From: Brevundimonas sp. A19_0
GTDB taxonomy: Bacteria > Pseudomonadota > Alphaproteobacteria > Caulobacterales > Caulobacteraceae
Assembly (NCBI RefSeq): GCF_017744255.1
Contig: NZ_JAGHQP010000001.1
Coordinates: forward strand, 62,001 to 126,000
Direction: 5' to 3'
Length of the DNA stretch: 64,000 nucleotides
Part shown: positions 35,483 to 43,722 of the stretch, piece by piece
How the letters are laid out: each line of letters begins with the position of its first letter
Numbering within the stretch: the first letter of the stretch is position 1
The notes under the pieces: model-generated
Told to the model about the DNA's origin: nothing
What the model saw: only the letters and a program-made list of their open reading frames with translations
Databases searched by the model: none
Position numbers and translations under genes: made by a program

Positions 35483-35752
35483 TCAGCGATCCGGTTCGAC
35501 CACCGCCCGGGCCTCGGCGCCGTGGCGGGTGCCGGGCAGACGGACCTCGACCTCGATGGCGATCGCGCCTTCGGGCTGGTGCGCCCAGATGTAGCGACGC
35601 TCCACCTCGACCTCCAGCCCGCCGGCCGTCAGACCGCCATAGGTGTCACCCCAAGGCGCGATGCGCTTCATCTCGGCCCAGCTGAGGGCGCAGGCGGCGT
35701 CCAGTTCCTCGATGGCCAGGGCGGACAGGTCGTCGGTTCGATGATCGGTCAC
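35483..35752 (-). CDS. Small protein of unknown function
   Basis: An 89-residue cytoplasmic protein with a helical, acidic first half (DDLSALAIEELDAACALSWAEMKRI) and a beta-rich second half (VEVERRYIW and AIAIEVEVRLPG). The ATG overlaps the methyltransferase stop by 4 bp, so it is probably translated by coupling. I recognise no family. Confidence 0.7.
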   Translation of the reverse strand: MTDHRTDDLSALAIEELDAACALSWAEMKRIAPWGDTYGGLTAGGLEVEVERRYIWAHQPEGAIAIEVEVRLPGTRHGAEARAVVEPDR

Positions 35753-36243
35753 AGCCAGCGCCTCACGCGTTTACAATAGGCCTCGTAGTCGGCGCCGAAG
35801 GTGCGGGCCAGATAGGCCTCTTCCTTGCGGATCACGGCCCAGTCGATAACCACCAGACAGGGCACCAGCATCAGCAGGGCGACCGGCGAATCCATCGCTA
35901 TCGCCAGCCCGGCATAGGTGATGGCGAACCCGACGTAGATCGGATTGCGGCTGAAGCGATAGGGCCCGTCGGTCGCCAGCGCCGTCGACGGCTTCCACGG
36001 CTCGACCGCTGTGCCCAGACGCCGGAACAGGCCCGCCGCCATACCGTCCAGCAACAGGCCGCCAATGATGAGCACCATAGCGACGCCCCGGCGGACCTCG
36101 GTCGTCAGGCCAAGGGTCATATCCTCGCCGGCCGGCAGGCCGATCTGCGCGCCATATCGATCCAGCGCCCAGCCGAGGCCCAGGAAGGCGAAATAGATCA
36201 GCGGCGGCGGCACGGCCACATTCGGGTGATCACGCTGCGCCAT
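35749..36243 (-). CDS. Membrane methyltransferase, isoprenylcysteine carboxyl methyltransferase-like
   Basis: A 164-residue polytopic protein of the ICMT/PEMT-type family. Four hydrophobic helices are present, along with the SAM and substrate signature GPYRFSRNPIYVGF and the C-terminal RKEEAYLARTFGADYEAYCKRVRRW typical of the family. It likely methylates a membrane-embedded or lipid substrate, not assignable from sequence. Its start codon shares one base with the cupin stop (TGATG). Confidence 0.86.
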   Translation of the reverse strand: MAQRDHPNVAVPPPLIYFAFLGLGWALDRYGAQIGLPAGEDMTLGLTTEVRRGVAMVLIIGGLLLDGMAAGLFRRLGTAVEPWKPSTALATDGPYRFSRNPIYVGFAITYAGLAIAMDSPVALLMLVPCLVVIDWAVIRKEEAYLARTFGADYEAYCKRVRRWL

Positions 36244-36605
36244 CAGATTCTGGCTCCCACGGGGGCGGTGAAATCAGAGGTCGGGGCGTCGCCGGTGTTG
36301 ATGACAGCCGACGGCTCGAAGATCATGACCTCGGCTTCCTCGTCGGCGGCCGTCCGGTGCTCCACGCCACGCGGCACCACGATGAACTGGCCGGGATCAA
36401 GGGTGACACTGCGGTCCCGGAACTCGACCCGGAACCGGCCCTTCCAGACCAGGAACATTTCCTCCGCCTCGGCATGGCTGTGCCAGGGGAAGGTGCCCAA
36501 GACCTTCACCAGCCGCACATCCTGACCGTTCAGCTGCGCGGCGATGCGCGGCCGCCAGTGGTCGTCGAAGGCGGCGAATTTGTCGGCGAGGTCGATGGCC
36601 TGCAT
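36243..36605 (-). CDS. Cupin domain protein
   Basis: A 120-residue single-domain cupin. Cupin motif 1 is visible as HSHAEAEEMFLVWKGRF (two His and a Glu) and motif 2 as FIVVPRGVEHRTAA (His). These residues usually bind one metal. The partner substrate is unknown. It lies 3 bp after the peptidase gene and overlaps the methyltransferase gene, so it belongs to the same operon. Confidence 0.87.
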   Translation of the reverse strand: MQAIDLADKFAAFDDHWRPRIAAQLNGQDVRLVKVLGTFPWHSHAEAEEMFLVWKGRFRVEFRDRSVTLDPGQFIVVPRGVEHRTAADEEAEVMIFEPSAVINTGDAPTSDFTAPVGARI

Positions 36606-36608
36606 CCG

Positions 36609-37748
36609 TCAGTCGTCCTCGTCGGCATAGATGGCGACCAGACGGTTACCGCCCTCGGCCACACGGCCCCGGTACATGCCCGAGGTATTCATCTCGAACC
36701 ACGCCTGACCCCGGGCGGTCATGACGATCACCCCGCCCTCACCGCCCATGTCGCCGACCTCGCCGATTTCCTCGCTGGCCGCCACATGGACAGGCTGTCG
36801 GGGGCCGGGGCATGCCATGTCCGACGGACAGGCATCTTCCACGGCCATGGCCCGGTTCTCCTCGGATTCGGGATAGCTGACTTCCCACGCATACCGGGCG
36901 CAGATGTCCCGGGCCACGGTCGCGCGGATGAAGTACTCGCCCGAGCCGGTGGCGGATACGGCGCAGCCCTCGACGTTCGAGGCATAGGTGCCCGCGCCGA
37001 TCACCGGCACATCGCCCACCCGGCCCCAGCGCTTGCCCGACATGCCGCCGGTCGAGGTGCCGGCCGCCAGCCGCCCCTCCCGATCCAGCGCAACCACGCC
37101 GACAGTGCCGAATTTTCGCTCGTCCAGCGGCGGGGCGATTGCGGCCATGGCAACCTCCGCAGGCGCACCTGCAGGGCGGGCCGGCACAGGCAGGCCCTCT
37201 CGCTCAAGCTGGCGGACCAGGCCGCGCCATCGGCGCTCGGTGAAGAAGAAGGCCGGGTCGACCTCCTCCAGCCCCTGATCGCGGGCGAAGGTCTCGGCGC
37301 CCTGGCCGATGAGGAAGACGTGGGGCGAGTTTTCCATCACTGCCCGCGCGGCGCTGATCGGATGGCGGGTGCGGGTCAGGCCGGCGACGGCCCCGGCGTT
37401 CCGCGTCGTGCCGTCCATGATGGCCGCGTCATGCTCGATCCGTCCGTCGGCGGTGAAGACCGCGCCCCGCCCGGCATTGAACAGAGGGTCGTCCTCCAGC
37501 ACCTGGATGACGGCCTCGACCGCGTCCAGCGCCGAGCCGCCGTTGTCGAGCACCTCCGCTCCGATCTGAAGTGCGCCGTCCAGCGCCGCGCGATAGGCGG
37601 CGTCCTGCTCAGGGCTCAGGCTGCCGCGCTCGATCACGCCGGCGCCGCCATGGATAGCCAGCGACCACGCCGGCTGCTCCTGAGCGAGGACCGGCGAGGC
37701 CATGGCCAGCATGAGGGCTGCGACGCCCGCGATCACACCTGTCTTCAT
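36609..37748 (-). CDS. Isoaspartyl peptidase/L-asparaginase (Ntn hydrolase), exported
   Basis: A 379-residue member of the plant-type asparaginase family. The proenzyme self-cleaves before the threonine of KFGTVGVVALD, which becomes the N-terminal nucleophile. The substrate loops IHGGAGVIERG and VIGAGTYASN are present. A signal peptide (VAALMLAMASPVLAQEQ) indicates periplasmic action on isoaspartyl dipeptides or asparagine. It starts 22 bp after the small membrane-protein gene downstream of hpd. Confidence 0.9.
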   Translation of the reverse strand: MKTGVIAGVAALMLAMASPVLAQEQPAWSLAIHGGAGVIERGSLSPEQDAAYRAALDGALQIGAEVLDNGGSALDAVEAVIQVLEDDPLFNAGRGAVFTADGRIEHDAAIMDGTTRNAGAVAGLTRTRHPISAARAVMENSPHVFLIGQGAETFARDQGLEEVDPAFFFTERRWRGLVRQLEREGLPVPARPAGAPAEVAMAAIAPPLDERKFGTVGVVALDREGRLAAGTSTGGMSGKRWGRVGDVPVIGAGTYASNVEGCAVSATGSGEYFIRATVARDICARYAWEVSYPESEENRAMAVEDACPSDMACPGPRQPVHVAASEEIGEVGDMGGEGGVIVMTARGQAWFEMNTSGMYRGRVAEGGNRLVAIYADEDD

Positions 37749-37770
37749 CCCGACGCCTCCCGATGCTGCA

Positions 37771-37944
37771 TCATCGTTCGTGATGAGCGCGCTTCCACAG
37801 CTGATAGCCGACCACCGGTACCAGCCCCATCAGGGTGGCGACCAGCACCAGCGGCCAGAAGCCGAGGTGCGGCGCGGCCAGCCCCGCCGTCACCCCCGCC
37901 GCGACCGGTCCCGTGAACGGGATCCAGGCCGGAGGCTTAGGCAT
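37771..37944 (-). CDS. 57-aa membrane protein coupled to hpd
   Basis: A small gene whose ATG lies inside the last codons of hpd (an 8-bp overlap in another frame) and whose TGA lies 22 bp before the peptidase start. It begins MPKPPAWIPFTGPVAAGV, has one or two hydrophobic segments (the second HLGFWPLVLVATLMGLVPVVGY) and ends with a basic, His-containing LWKRAHHER tail. Translation is probably coupled to hpd. I know no function. Confidence 0.68.
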   Translation of the reverse strand: MPKPPAWIPFTGPVAAGVTAGLAAPHLGFWPLVLVATLMGLVPVVGYQLWKRAHHER

Positions 37945-39040
37945 CCACCTTGATCACGCCACGCCGGATCTGATCCAGCTCGATGGAGTCGAACAGCGCC
38001 TGGAAATTGCCTTCGCCGAACGCCTGGTTGCCCTTGCGCTGGATGATCTCGAAGAAGATCGGGCCGAAGGTGTCCTGGGTGAAGATCTGCAACAGGATGC
38101 CGTCCTCGTCAGAGCCGTCGATGAGGATGCGGTTCTCGCGCATGCGGGCGACGTCCTCGCCGTGACCCGGCAGGCGTTTGTCGATCAGGTCGAAATAGGT
38201 CTCGATGGTGTCCTGGAAGGGGATGCCGCGACGCTTCATCTCCTCGACGGTCTCGAAGATATTGTCTGTGGCCAGGGCGATGTGCTGGATGCCTTCGCCG
38301 TTGTAGCGCTTCAGGAACTCCTCGATCTGGGAGTTGTCGTCCTGGCTTTCGTTCAGGGGGATGCGGATGGCGCGGTCGGGCGCGATCATCGCCTGGGACA
38401 GCAGGCCGGTCGCCTTGCCCTTGATGTTGAAATACTTCTGCTCCTCGAAGGCGAAGACGTCGCCGTAGAAGCCCGACCAGGTGCGCATCTGGCCGCGACG
38501 CACATTGTGGGTCAGGTGGTCGAGGCAGAACAGGCCCACCGAATTCTTGCGCTCGGCCTCTTCCCAGCCCTCGATCTCGTCCCAGCCGTCATAGAGCGAG
38601 CCCGCCTCACCGTACTGGTCGACCAGATACAGCAGCGAGCCGCCGATCCCCTGCAGCACATAGGCGTAGCCCTTGCCCAGCGCGCCGCCGTCATGGCCTT
38701 CGGCCGGCTTCGCGCCGCGCGCCACGGCGCCTTCGTAGGCGGCCTTCGCGTCAATGACGCGGAAGGCCATGCCGTTGGCCGACGGGCCGTGCTCGGTGGC
38801 GAATTCGCCCGCCTGCCCCTTCGGGCTGCGATTGACGAGCAGGGTGATGTCGCCCTGCTTCAGCCGGACCACGTCGTTTTCCGGGTTCACATGGGTCTGG
38901 GTGAAGCCCATCAGCTCCAGCCGCGCAATCATCGCCTTGGGCTCGGGCCCCGTGAACTCGACGAATTCGAAGCCGTCGACACCCAGCGGGTTCTCGGCAT
39001 TGATCTGCTGGGCCGTGGGGGTTTGGGTCGCGTCGTCCAT
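37937..39040 (-). CDS. hpd: 4-hydroxyphenylpyruvate dioxygenase
   Basis: HPPD converts 4-hydroxyphenylpyruvate to homogentisate in tyrosine degradation with Fe(II) and oxygen. The start at 39040 has GGAG 8 bases upstream. The longer frame to 39154 lacks support. The 367-residue length fits. Iron ligands are the His in LDHLTHNV, the His in GIQHIALATD and the Glu in GPIFFEIIQRKG. The C-terminal FGEGNFQALFDSIE helix gates the active site. A fumarylacetoacetase-like gene lies downstream in the same direction. Confidence 0.96.
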   Translation of the reverse strand: MDDATQTPTAQQINAENPLGVDGFEFVEFTGPEPKAMIARLELMGFTQTHVNPENDVVRLKQGDITLLVNRSPKGQAGEFATEHGPSANGMAFRVIDAKAAYEGAVARGAKPAEGHDGGALGKGYAYVLQGIGGSLLYLVDQYGEAGSLYDGWDEIEGWEEAERKNSVGLFCLDHLTHNVRRGQMRTWSGFYGDVFAFEEQKYFNIKGKATGLLSQAMIAPDRAIRIPLNESQDDNSQIEEFLKRYNGEGIQHIALATDNIFETVEEMKRRGIPFQDTIETYFDLIDKRLPGHGEDVARMRENRILIDGSDEDGILLQIFTQDTFGPIFFEIIQRKGNQAFGEGNFQALFDSIELDQIRRGVIKVDA

Positions 39041-39260
39041 GGTCGCGTCTCCTGATCCTGAAGGTTTACGGTGGCACGCACGGCCGCCTTTGGCGCGGAA
39101 CCTAGTCATCCGGCCCTCATTCGCCAAGCCATGGCGGGCCGACCGGTTCCGCATCGTCCACTCCGGCTGGCGGATTGTCGCGCCGGAAAGGCCGCGGGGT
39201 GCGCCCCTTGCCGACGCCTGCTAGAGGCTGGTTCGCAGACAGAACGGAACCGCACGCTTC

Positions 39261-39836
39261 ATGCTTCGCAAGCTTTATGACTGGGTCTTTGTCCAGGCCC
39301 GCAGCCGCCATGCCACCAAGGTGATGGCGGTGGTGTCGTTCACCGAAAGCTCCTTCTTCCCCATTCCGCCCGATGTGATGCTGGCCCCCATGGTGCTGGC
39401 GCGACCGGACCGGGCCTATTTCTACGCGACGGTCTGCACCATCGCCTCGGTGCTCGGGGCGCTGCTGGGCTATGCGATCGGCTATTTCCTCGAGCCGGTC
39501 GGCATGTGGGTGCTGACGGTGCTGGGCAAGGCCGACACCTTCGAGGCCTCGCGCGCCCTTTTTCAGGAGCACGGCGCCTGGGTGATCCTGGTGAAGGGGC
39601 TGACCCCGATCCCGTTCAAGCTGATCACCATCGCCTCGGGCATCTTCCAGTTCTCGCTGCCGCTGTTCATCGCCCTGTGTACCCTGACCCGGGGGGCGCG
39701 CTTTTTCCTCGTCGCCTTCGTGCTCAAGCGCTGGGGCCCGCCCATGCTGGCCGCCATCGAAAAGCGGCTGGCGACCTTCACCGTCATCGGCATTCTGGCG
39801 GTGGTCGCGGTGGTCGTTGCGGTCAAGCTGCTCTGA
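39261..39836 (+). CDS. YqaA/DedA-type membrane protein
   Basis: A 191-residue polytopic protein of the SNARE-associated (VTT/DedA) superfamily, YqaA branch. Features are the FTESSFFPIPPDVMLAPM motif after the first helix, the glycine-rich LGALLGYAIGYFLEP segment and the KGLTPIPFKLITIASG motif. DedA relatives act in lipid-carrier or phospholipid flipping across the inner membrane. The exact role here is not known. It is divergent from hpd and is followed by dsbB 42 bp downstream. Confidence 0.86.
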   Translation: MLRKLYDWVFVQARSRHATKVMAVVSFTESSFFPIPPDVMLAPMVLARPDRAYFYATVCTIASVLGALLGYAIGYFLEPVGMWVLTVLGKADTFEASRALFQEHGAWVILVKGLTPIPFKLITIASGIFQFSLPLFIALCTLTRGARFFLVAFVLKRWGPPMLAAIEKRLATFTVIGILAVVAVVVAVKLL

Positions 39837-39878
39837 GGCACATCGACGGGGCGCAAAAGGCCCGCTAAGAGTTTCGGC

Positions 39879-40415
39879 ATGAGCCTTTATCGCGTCGTGA
39901 CACGCTGGTGGACCCTGTTTGCGCTGGCCGCATCGCTCAGCCTGCTGGCGGCGGCCCATGCCTTTGAGCGGTTCGCCGGGCTGTCGCCGTGCAATCTCTG
40001 CCTCAAGCAGCGTGAGGTGTATTGGCTGGCCGTGGCTATCGCCCTGACCGCCAGCCTGTGGACCCTGATCAGCCGGGCCAGCCGGGGCACTCCGCGCGTC
40101 GCGGCCTTCCTGCTGTTCATCGTCTTCCTGACCGGCGCGGTCACCGCCGGCTTCCATGCGGGCGGCGAGGCCGGCTGGTGGGAGCTGCCGGCCCTGTGCT
40201 CCGGAGGGGGAGGCGGCGAGATCAACATCGAGCGCATGGCCGCCCTTGCGCTGGGCACGGCCGAGGCCCCGCCCGTTGTCGCCTGCGACGCCGTGACATG
40301 GCGCTTCCTGGGCCTGTCCATGGCAGCCTGGAACACCCTGATCGCGGCAGGGCTGGCCGTCATGAGCCTGCTGGCCGCCAAACGTCCGAAGGATGCCCGT
40401 GCGCCCCGAGGCTGA
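39879..40415 (+). CDS. Disulfide bond formation protein DsbB-like
   Basis: A 178-residue four-helix membrane protein that would reoxidise a DsbA partner and pass electrons to quinone. The first periplasmic Cys pair is the CNLC motif in SPCNLCLKQR with the conserved Arg. The second pair is probably PALCSG and VVACDAV, spread over the second periplasmic loop. Its 3' end overlaps coq7, a ubiquinone gene, by 23 bp, which is a sensible pairing because DsbB uses ubiquinone. Confidence 0.87.
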   Translation: MSLYRVVTRWWTLFALAASLSLLAAAHAFERFAGLSPCNLCLKQREVYWLAVAIALTASLWTLISRASRGTPRVAAFLLFIVFLTGAVTAGFHAGGEAGWWELPALCSGGGGGEINIERMAALALGTAEAPPVVACDAVTWRFLGLSMAAWNTLIAAGLAVMSLLAAKRPKDARAPRG

Positions 40416-41025
40416 CCCCGAGACCGATCCCCTCAACGATCCGGCCATCACCGGACGCAAGGGCACCCGGACCGTCCCCCTGCCCCGCCCTGGCGCCGGC
40501 ATGACCCGGGCGCGGAAGGCCGAAATGCTGCGCGTCGATCACGCCGGCGAATATGCCGCCGTGCAGATCTATCAGGCCCAGCGCGCGGTCTTTGAAGGCC
40601 GCAAGGGCAAGGCGACGATCAGCGAGGACCTGACAGAGATGGAGGGCCATGAGGCCGTCCACCTGTCGCGGTTCGAGGCCCTGCTGACCGAGAACCGGGT
40701 CGCCCCGACCGCTGCCCTGCCCCTGTGGCACCTGGCCGCCCGGGCGCTGGGCGCCGGCACGGCCCTGCTGGGCGAAAAGGCCGCCCATGCCTGCACCGAA
40801 GCCGTCGAGTCGGTGATCGAGCAGCACTATGCCGACCAGATCGCCGAACTGGCCGATCGCGACCCCGAACTGGCCCGAGAGCTGGCGCAGTTCCGGGCCG
40901 AGGAAATGGCCCACCACGACCACGCCGTCGAACACGGCAGCCGCGACGCGCCCGGCTATCGGCTGCTGTCCTCGGTGATCAAGGCCGGCTGCCGCGCCGC
41001 CATCAAGGTCAGCGAGCGGATCTAG
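40393..41025 (+). CDS. coq7: Ubiquinone biosynthesis hydroxylase Coq7
   Basis: A 210-residue di-iron protein that hydroxylates demethoxy-ubiquinone. The iron-ligand motifs of the four-helix bundle are all visible: [30 protein letters not shown] and [11 protein letters not shown]. The N-terminal about 25 residues are acidic and not conserved. The gene overlaps dsbB by 23 bp and its stop meets the convergent cobT stop with a 4-bp overlap. Confidence 0.94.
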   Translation: MPVRPEADPETDPLNDPAITGRKGTRTVPLPRPGAGMTRARKAEMLRVDHAGEYAAVQIYQAQRAVFEGRKGKATISEDLTEMEGHEAVHLSRFEALLTENRVAPTAALPLWHLAARALGAGTALLGEKAAHACTEAVESVIEQHYADQIAELADRDPELARELAQFRAEEMAHHDHAVEHGSRDAPGYRLLSSVIKAGCRAAIKVSERI

Positions 41026-42896
41026 GCTGCCCGCTTCATGCGACGGCGGGCGGCGCGTTCGGTCTTTGGCTTGACGTCAAACAGTTCGGCCAGTTTCTCG
41101 ATCATGGCGCCGGCCAGCTGGTCGACGTCGGTGATCATCAGGGCGCGGCGGTAGAAGCGGGTCACGTCGTGGCCGATGCCGATGGCCAGCAGCTCGACAT
41201 CGGACTTGTCCTCGATCATGCCGATCACCTGGCGGAGGTGCCGTTCCAGATAGTGGACAGGATTGGCGGTCTGGGTGGTGTCGTCGACGGGGGCGCCGTC
41301 CGAGATGACCATCAGGATGCGCCGCGCCTCGGTGCGGGCCAGCATGCGGTCGTGGGCCCACATCAGGGCCTCGCCGTCGATGTTTTCCTTGAGCAGGCCC
41401 TCGCGCATCATCAGACCGAGGTTGCGCTTGGACCGGCGCCAGGGCGCGTCGGCGGTCTTGTAGATGATGTGGCGCAGCTCGTTCAGGCGACCGGGGTTGG
41501 CCGGGCGGCCGGCGCTGATCCAGGCCTCGCGCGGCTGGCCGCCCTTCCAGGCGCGGGTGGTGAAGCCGAGGATCTCGACCTTGACGCCACAACGTTCCAG
41601 CGTGCGGGCCAGGATGTCGGCGCAGACCGCAGCCACCATGATCGGCCGGCCGCGCATCGAGCCGGAGTTGTCGATCAACAGGGTCACCACCGTGTCGCGG
41701 AAGGGGCTTTCGCTCTCGGCCTTGAACGAAAGGGGCGCGGTTGGATCGGTGATGACGCGGGTCAGGCGGGCGGTGTCGAGCACCCCCTCCTCCAGATCGA
41801 ACATCCAGCTGCGGTTCTGCTGGGCCAGCAGGCGGCGTTGCAGCTTGTTGGCCAGCCGGGCGACGACGCTGGACAACTGGGTCAGCTGCTGGTCCAGCAG
41901 GGCGCGCAGGCGATCCAGTTCGGTCGGGTCGCACAGTTCCTCGGCGCCGATCACCTCGTCATAGGCGGTGGTGAAGACGCGATAGGCCGAGGGGTCATTG
42001 CCACCGTCGGCCTCGGTGCGGCCGGGGCGCATACCCTCTTCGGTATCGGAAGCCTGATCCGACTCCTGTCCGTCGGCCTCGGCGGGGGCGCCGTCCGGGC
42101 GGCTCTCGCGTTCGCCGTCCGAGCCGGAATCCTCGCTGCGGCCCTCGGGGGAGTTGTCCTCGCTGTCGCCGGTATCGGGATCGTCGCTGTCGTCCTCGGA
42201 CTCGGAGGGGGACTCGTCGGCGGCCTCGTCCTCGCCCTCGCTGTCGTCGGCCTCGTCGGACTGGCCATCGCCGGGATCGAGATCCAGCGCCTTGAGCACC
42301 GCCTGCATCTCGCGGCCAAAGGCGGCCTGGTCGTCGACGGCGGCCGCCAGACGGTCGAGCGCCGGACCGGCGCGGGTCATCAGATCCTCGCGCACCAGAT
42401 CGAGGGCCGAAGCGGCCGCCGGCGGCAGGGGGCGCTCCCCGAGACGCTCGGCGAGCAGCAGGCCGACGCCCTGATCCAGCGGCACCTGATCGGCGCTGGT
42501 GGCGCGAGTGAGGCCGGTACGCTCCAGCCGCGTGACAAGGGCGGCGTCCAGATTGGCCCGCACACCCGCCATGGCGCGGGCGCCCAGGGCCTCAACGCGG
42601 GCCTGTTCGGCGGCCTCGAACACCTCGGCGGCGCGGGTATCGACGGGCGCCACGGTGCGGTGGACGTCGGCGTCGTGATTGGCCAGCCGCAGGGCGAGCC
42701 GGTCGGCCTGTCCGCGCAGGGCGGCGCTCTCCGGGCCGGAGGGGTCGCGCGGCGGATGCGGCAGGGTCAGGACGCCGTTCGACAGACGCGGCCCGTCCGA
42801 GGCGAAGACGACCTCGAGCTCGTCCTGCTCGGCCAGCGCCCGCGCCGCATGGGCCAGGGCGCGCTTGAAGGTCTCTGTCGGGGTATCCGGCGGCAT
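41022..42896 (-). CDS. cobT: Aerobic cobaltochelatase subunit CobT
   Basis: A 624-residue chaperone-like subunit of the CobNST complex that inserts cobalt in aerobic cobalamin synthesis. There is an N-terminal CobT domain, then a very acidic linker (about residues 220-275, rich in [11 protein letters not shown] and [11 protein letters not shown]), then a VWA domain whose MIDAS motif is DNSGSMRG. The partner CobS, often adjacent, is not here. The 826 bp upstream are non-coding. B12 is used by the methylmalonyl-CoA mutase encoded 11 kb away. Confidence 0.93.
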   Translation of the reverse strand: MPPDTPTETFKRALAHAARALAEQDELEVVFASDGPRLSNGVLTLPHPPRDPSGPESAALRGQADRLALRLANHDADVHRTVAPVDTRAAEVFEAAEQARVEALGARAMAGVRANLDAALVTRLERTGLTRATSADQVPLDQGVGLLLAERLGERPLPPAAASALDLVREDLMTRAGPALDRLAAAVDDQAAFGREMQAVLKALDLDPGDGQSDEADDSEGEDEAADESPSESEDDSDDPDTGDSEDNSPEGRSEDSGSDGERESRPDGAPAEADGQESDQASDTEEGMRPGRTEADGGNDPSAYRVFTTAYDEVIGAEELCDPTELDRLRALLDQQLTQLSSVVARLANKLQRRLLAQQNRSWMFDLEEGVLDTARLTRVITDPTAPLSFKAESESPFRDTVVTLLIDNSGSMRGRPIMVAAVCADILARTLERCGVKVEILGFTTRAWKGGQPREAWISAGRPANPGRLNELRHIIYKTADAPWRRSKRNLGLMMREGLLKENIDGEALMWAHDRMLARTEARRILMVISDGAPVDDTTQTANPVHYLERHLRQVIGMIEDKSDVELLAIGIGHDVTRFYRRALMITDVDQLAGAMIEKLAELFDVKPKTERAARRRMKRAA

Positions 42897-43469
42897 GATC
42901 CTGACCTAGCCCCGACCGCGCGCGGGGGAAAGGGGTGCGGGCATGGGAAAGCGCCTCTCGCCCGGTGGGCAGAGGTTGGAGGGCAGGCGGAGCGCCGGGC
43001 CTTCGCCCGGAGTGATTAGAGTTTACCGTTTCGACGAAGACCGACGCTCCGCGCGGTGGTTTTCCGGAAGCTTGCGTCGGGTGGCGGTGTTATCGCCTTA
43101 CCGCAGCGCCTCCGACGGGCGGGCTGAACCTGCGTTCAGTCCCGGAACGGCCGAGTATCCCCCTCGACCCTTGCCCCGATCCCGCACCCGGAGGCGGAGA
43201 TCGAGGGTGCATGAAGGTGGGCCTATCGCTCGGCTCGCGGAGCCTCGCTGCTTGAGGCCCGAAAACTGTGCGACGGTTTCCTCCAACCCCGCTCCATCGC
43301 TCCCGCCGCTCACAAGGTCGCAGGCCTTACGAGCCCTCCGTGCGACGGGACCCGGAGAGGTTTGCACAGGCCCGGGGTGAGGCGGGGAAGTCGGGTCGGG
43401 AAAGGGTGGGGATGTTGAAAGGGCCGGGAATTTTTGGCGCTGGTTTCATATCTGCGCGCTTCAAACCAT
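42897..43469. other. Hairpin-rich non-coding region
   Basis: No frame here has codon use or similarity that supports a gene. Several hairpins are visible: CCGGGC-CTTC-GCCCGG at 42995-43010, CGACGC pairing with GCGTCG at about 43040-43078, CTGAAC-CTGC-GTTCAG near 43126, and GCACCC pairing with GGGTGC near 43184-43210. The 38-nt repeat copy follows. A CCGTCGCAC motif occurs twice on the minus strand. This may be a structured RNA or a pile of degenerate repeats. Confidence 0.5.
43221..43258 (-). repeat. Third copy of the 38-nt hairpin repeat
   Basis: On the minus strand it reads GCCTCAAGCAGCGAG, then GCTCCGCGAGC, then CGAGCGATAGGC. The flanks match the copies near rnpB, while the central stem GCTC/GAGC around CGC is new in sequence but still fully paired. 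Outer pairing extends to GGGCCT/AGGCCC. Confidence 0.82.
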
Positions 43470-43562
43470 CGTCATCCTCCGACTTGATCGGAGGATCGGT
43501 CCATCCAGACCGTCTCCCGTCGCGGGCGGCACCGATCCTCGGGTCAAGCCCGAGGATGACGG
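43470..43562. repeat. Inverted pair of palindromic repeats (BIME-like)
   Basis: CGTCATCCTCCGACTTGATC with GGAGGATCGGT at the left, and ACCGATCCTCGGGTCAAGCC with CGAGGATGACGG at the right, are two related hairpin units in opposite orientation about 40 bp apart. This matches dispersed palindromic intergenic repeats common in alphaproteobacteria. Confidence 0.75.
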
Positions 43563-43655
43563 GTTTTCTGTCTCCTCCCTGACGAAGTCGGGGAGGTGGC
43601 GCGGCGGCGAAGCCGACGGGACGGAGGGGTTCTTGAGGGTTGGGGTTCGGTGAAG

Positions 43656-43716
43656 AGCCCCTCCACCCTGCTTCGCCAAGGCTTCGCGGGGTCCCCCTCC
43701 CCATCAGATGGGGAGG
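43656..43716 (-). terminator. Palindromic repeat and probable ppa transcript end
   Basis: CCTCCCCATC-A-GATGGGGAGG at 43696-43716 is a near-perfect hairpin 6 bp past the ppa stop. It continues into a second imperfect hairpin with GCTTCGCC/GGCTTCGC arms and a GGGTGGAGGGGCTC end, the same layout as the repeat at 22684. There is no U tract, so it may protect the 3' end rather than terminate. Confidence 0.55.
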
Positions 43717-43722
43717 AGACTG

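Noticed and set aside
39996-40015. GCCTCAAGCAGCG inside the dsbB-like gene, like the 38-nt repeat
   Set aside because: It encodes the conserved CLKQR segment of the protein, and the rest of the repeat is missing. Coincidence.
43098-43367. Minus-strand frame of 89 codons in the intergenic block
   Set aside because: It runs through the 38-nt repeat and several hairpins, has no ribosome binding site and resembles spurious products of repeat DNA.
42897-43469. Possible two-piece tmRNA (ssrA)
   Set aside because: I looked on both strands for the alphaproteobacterial tag codons and for a tRNA-like T arm with CCA and found neither.
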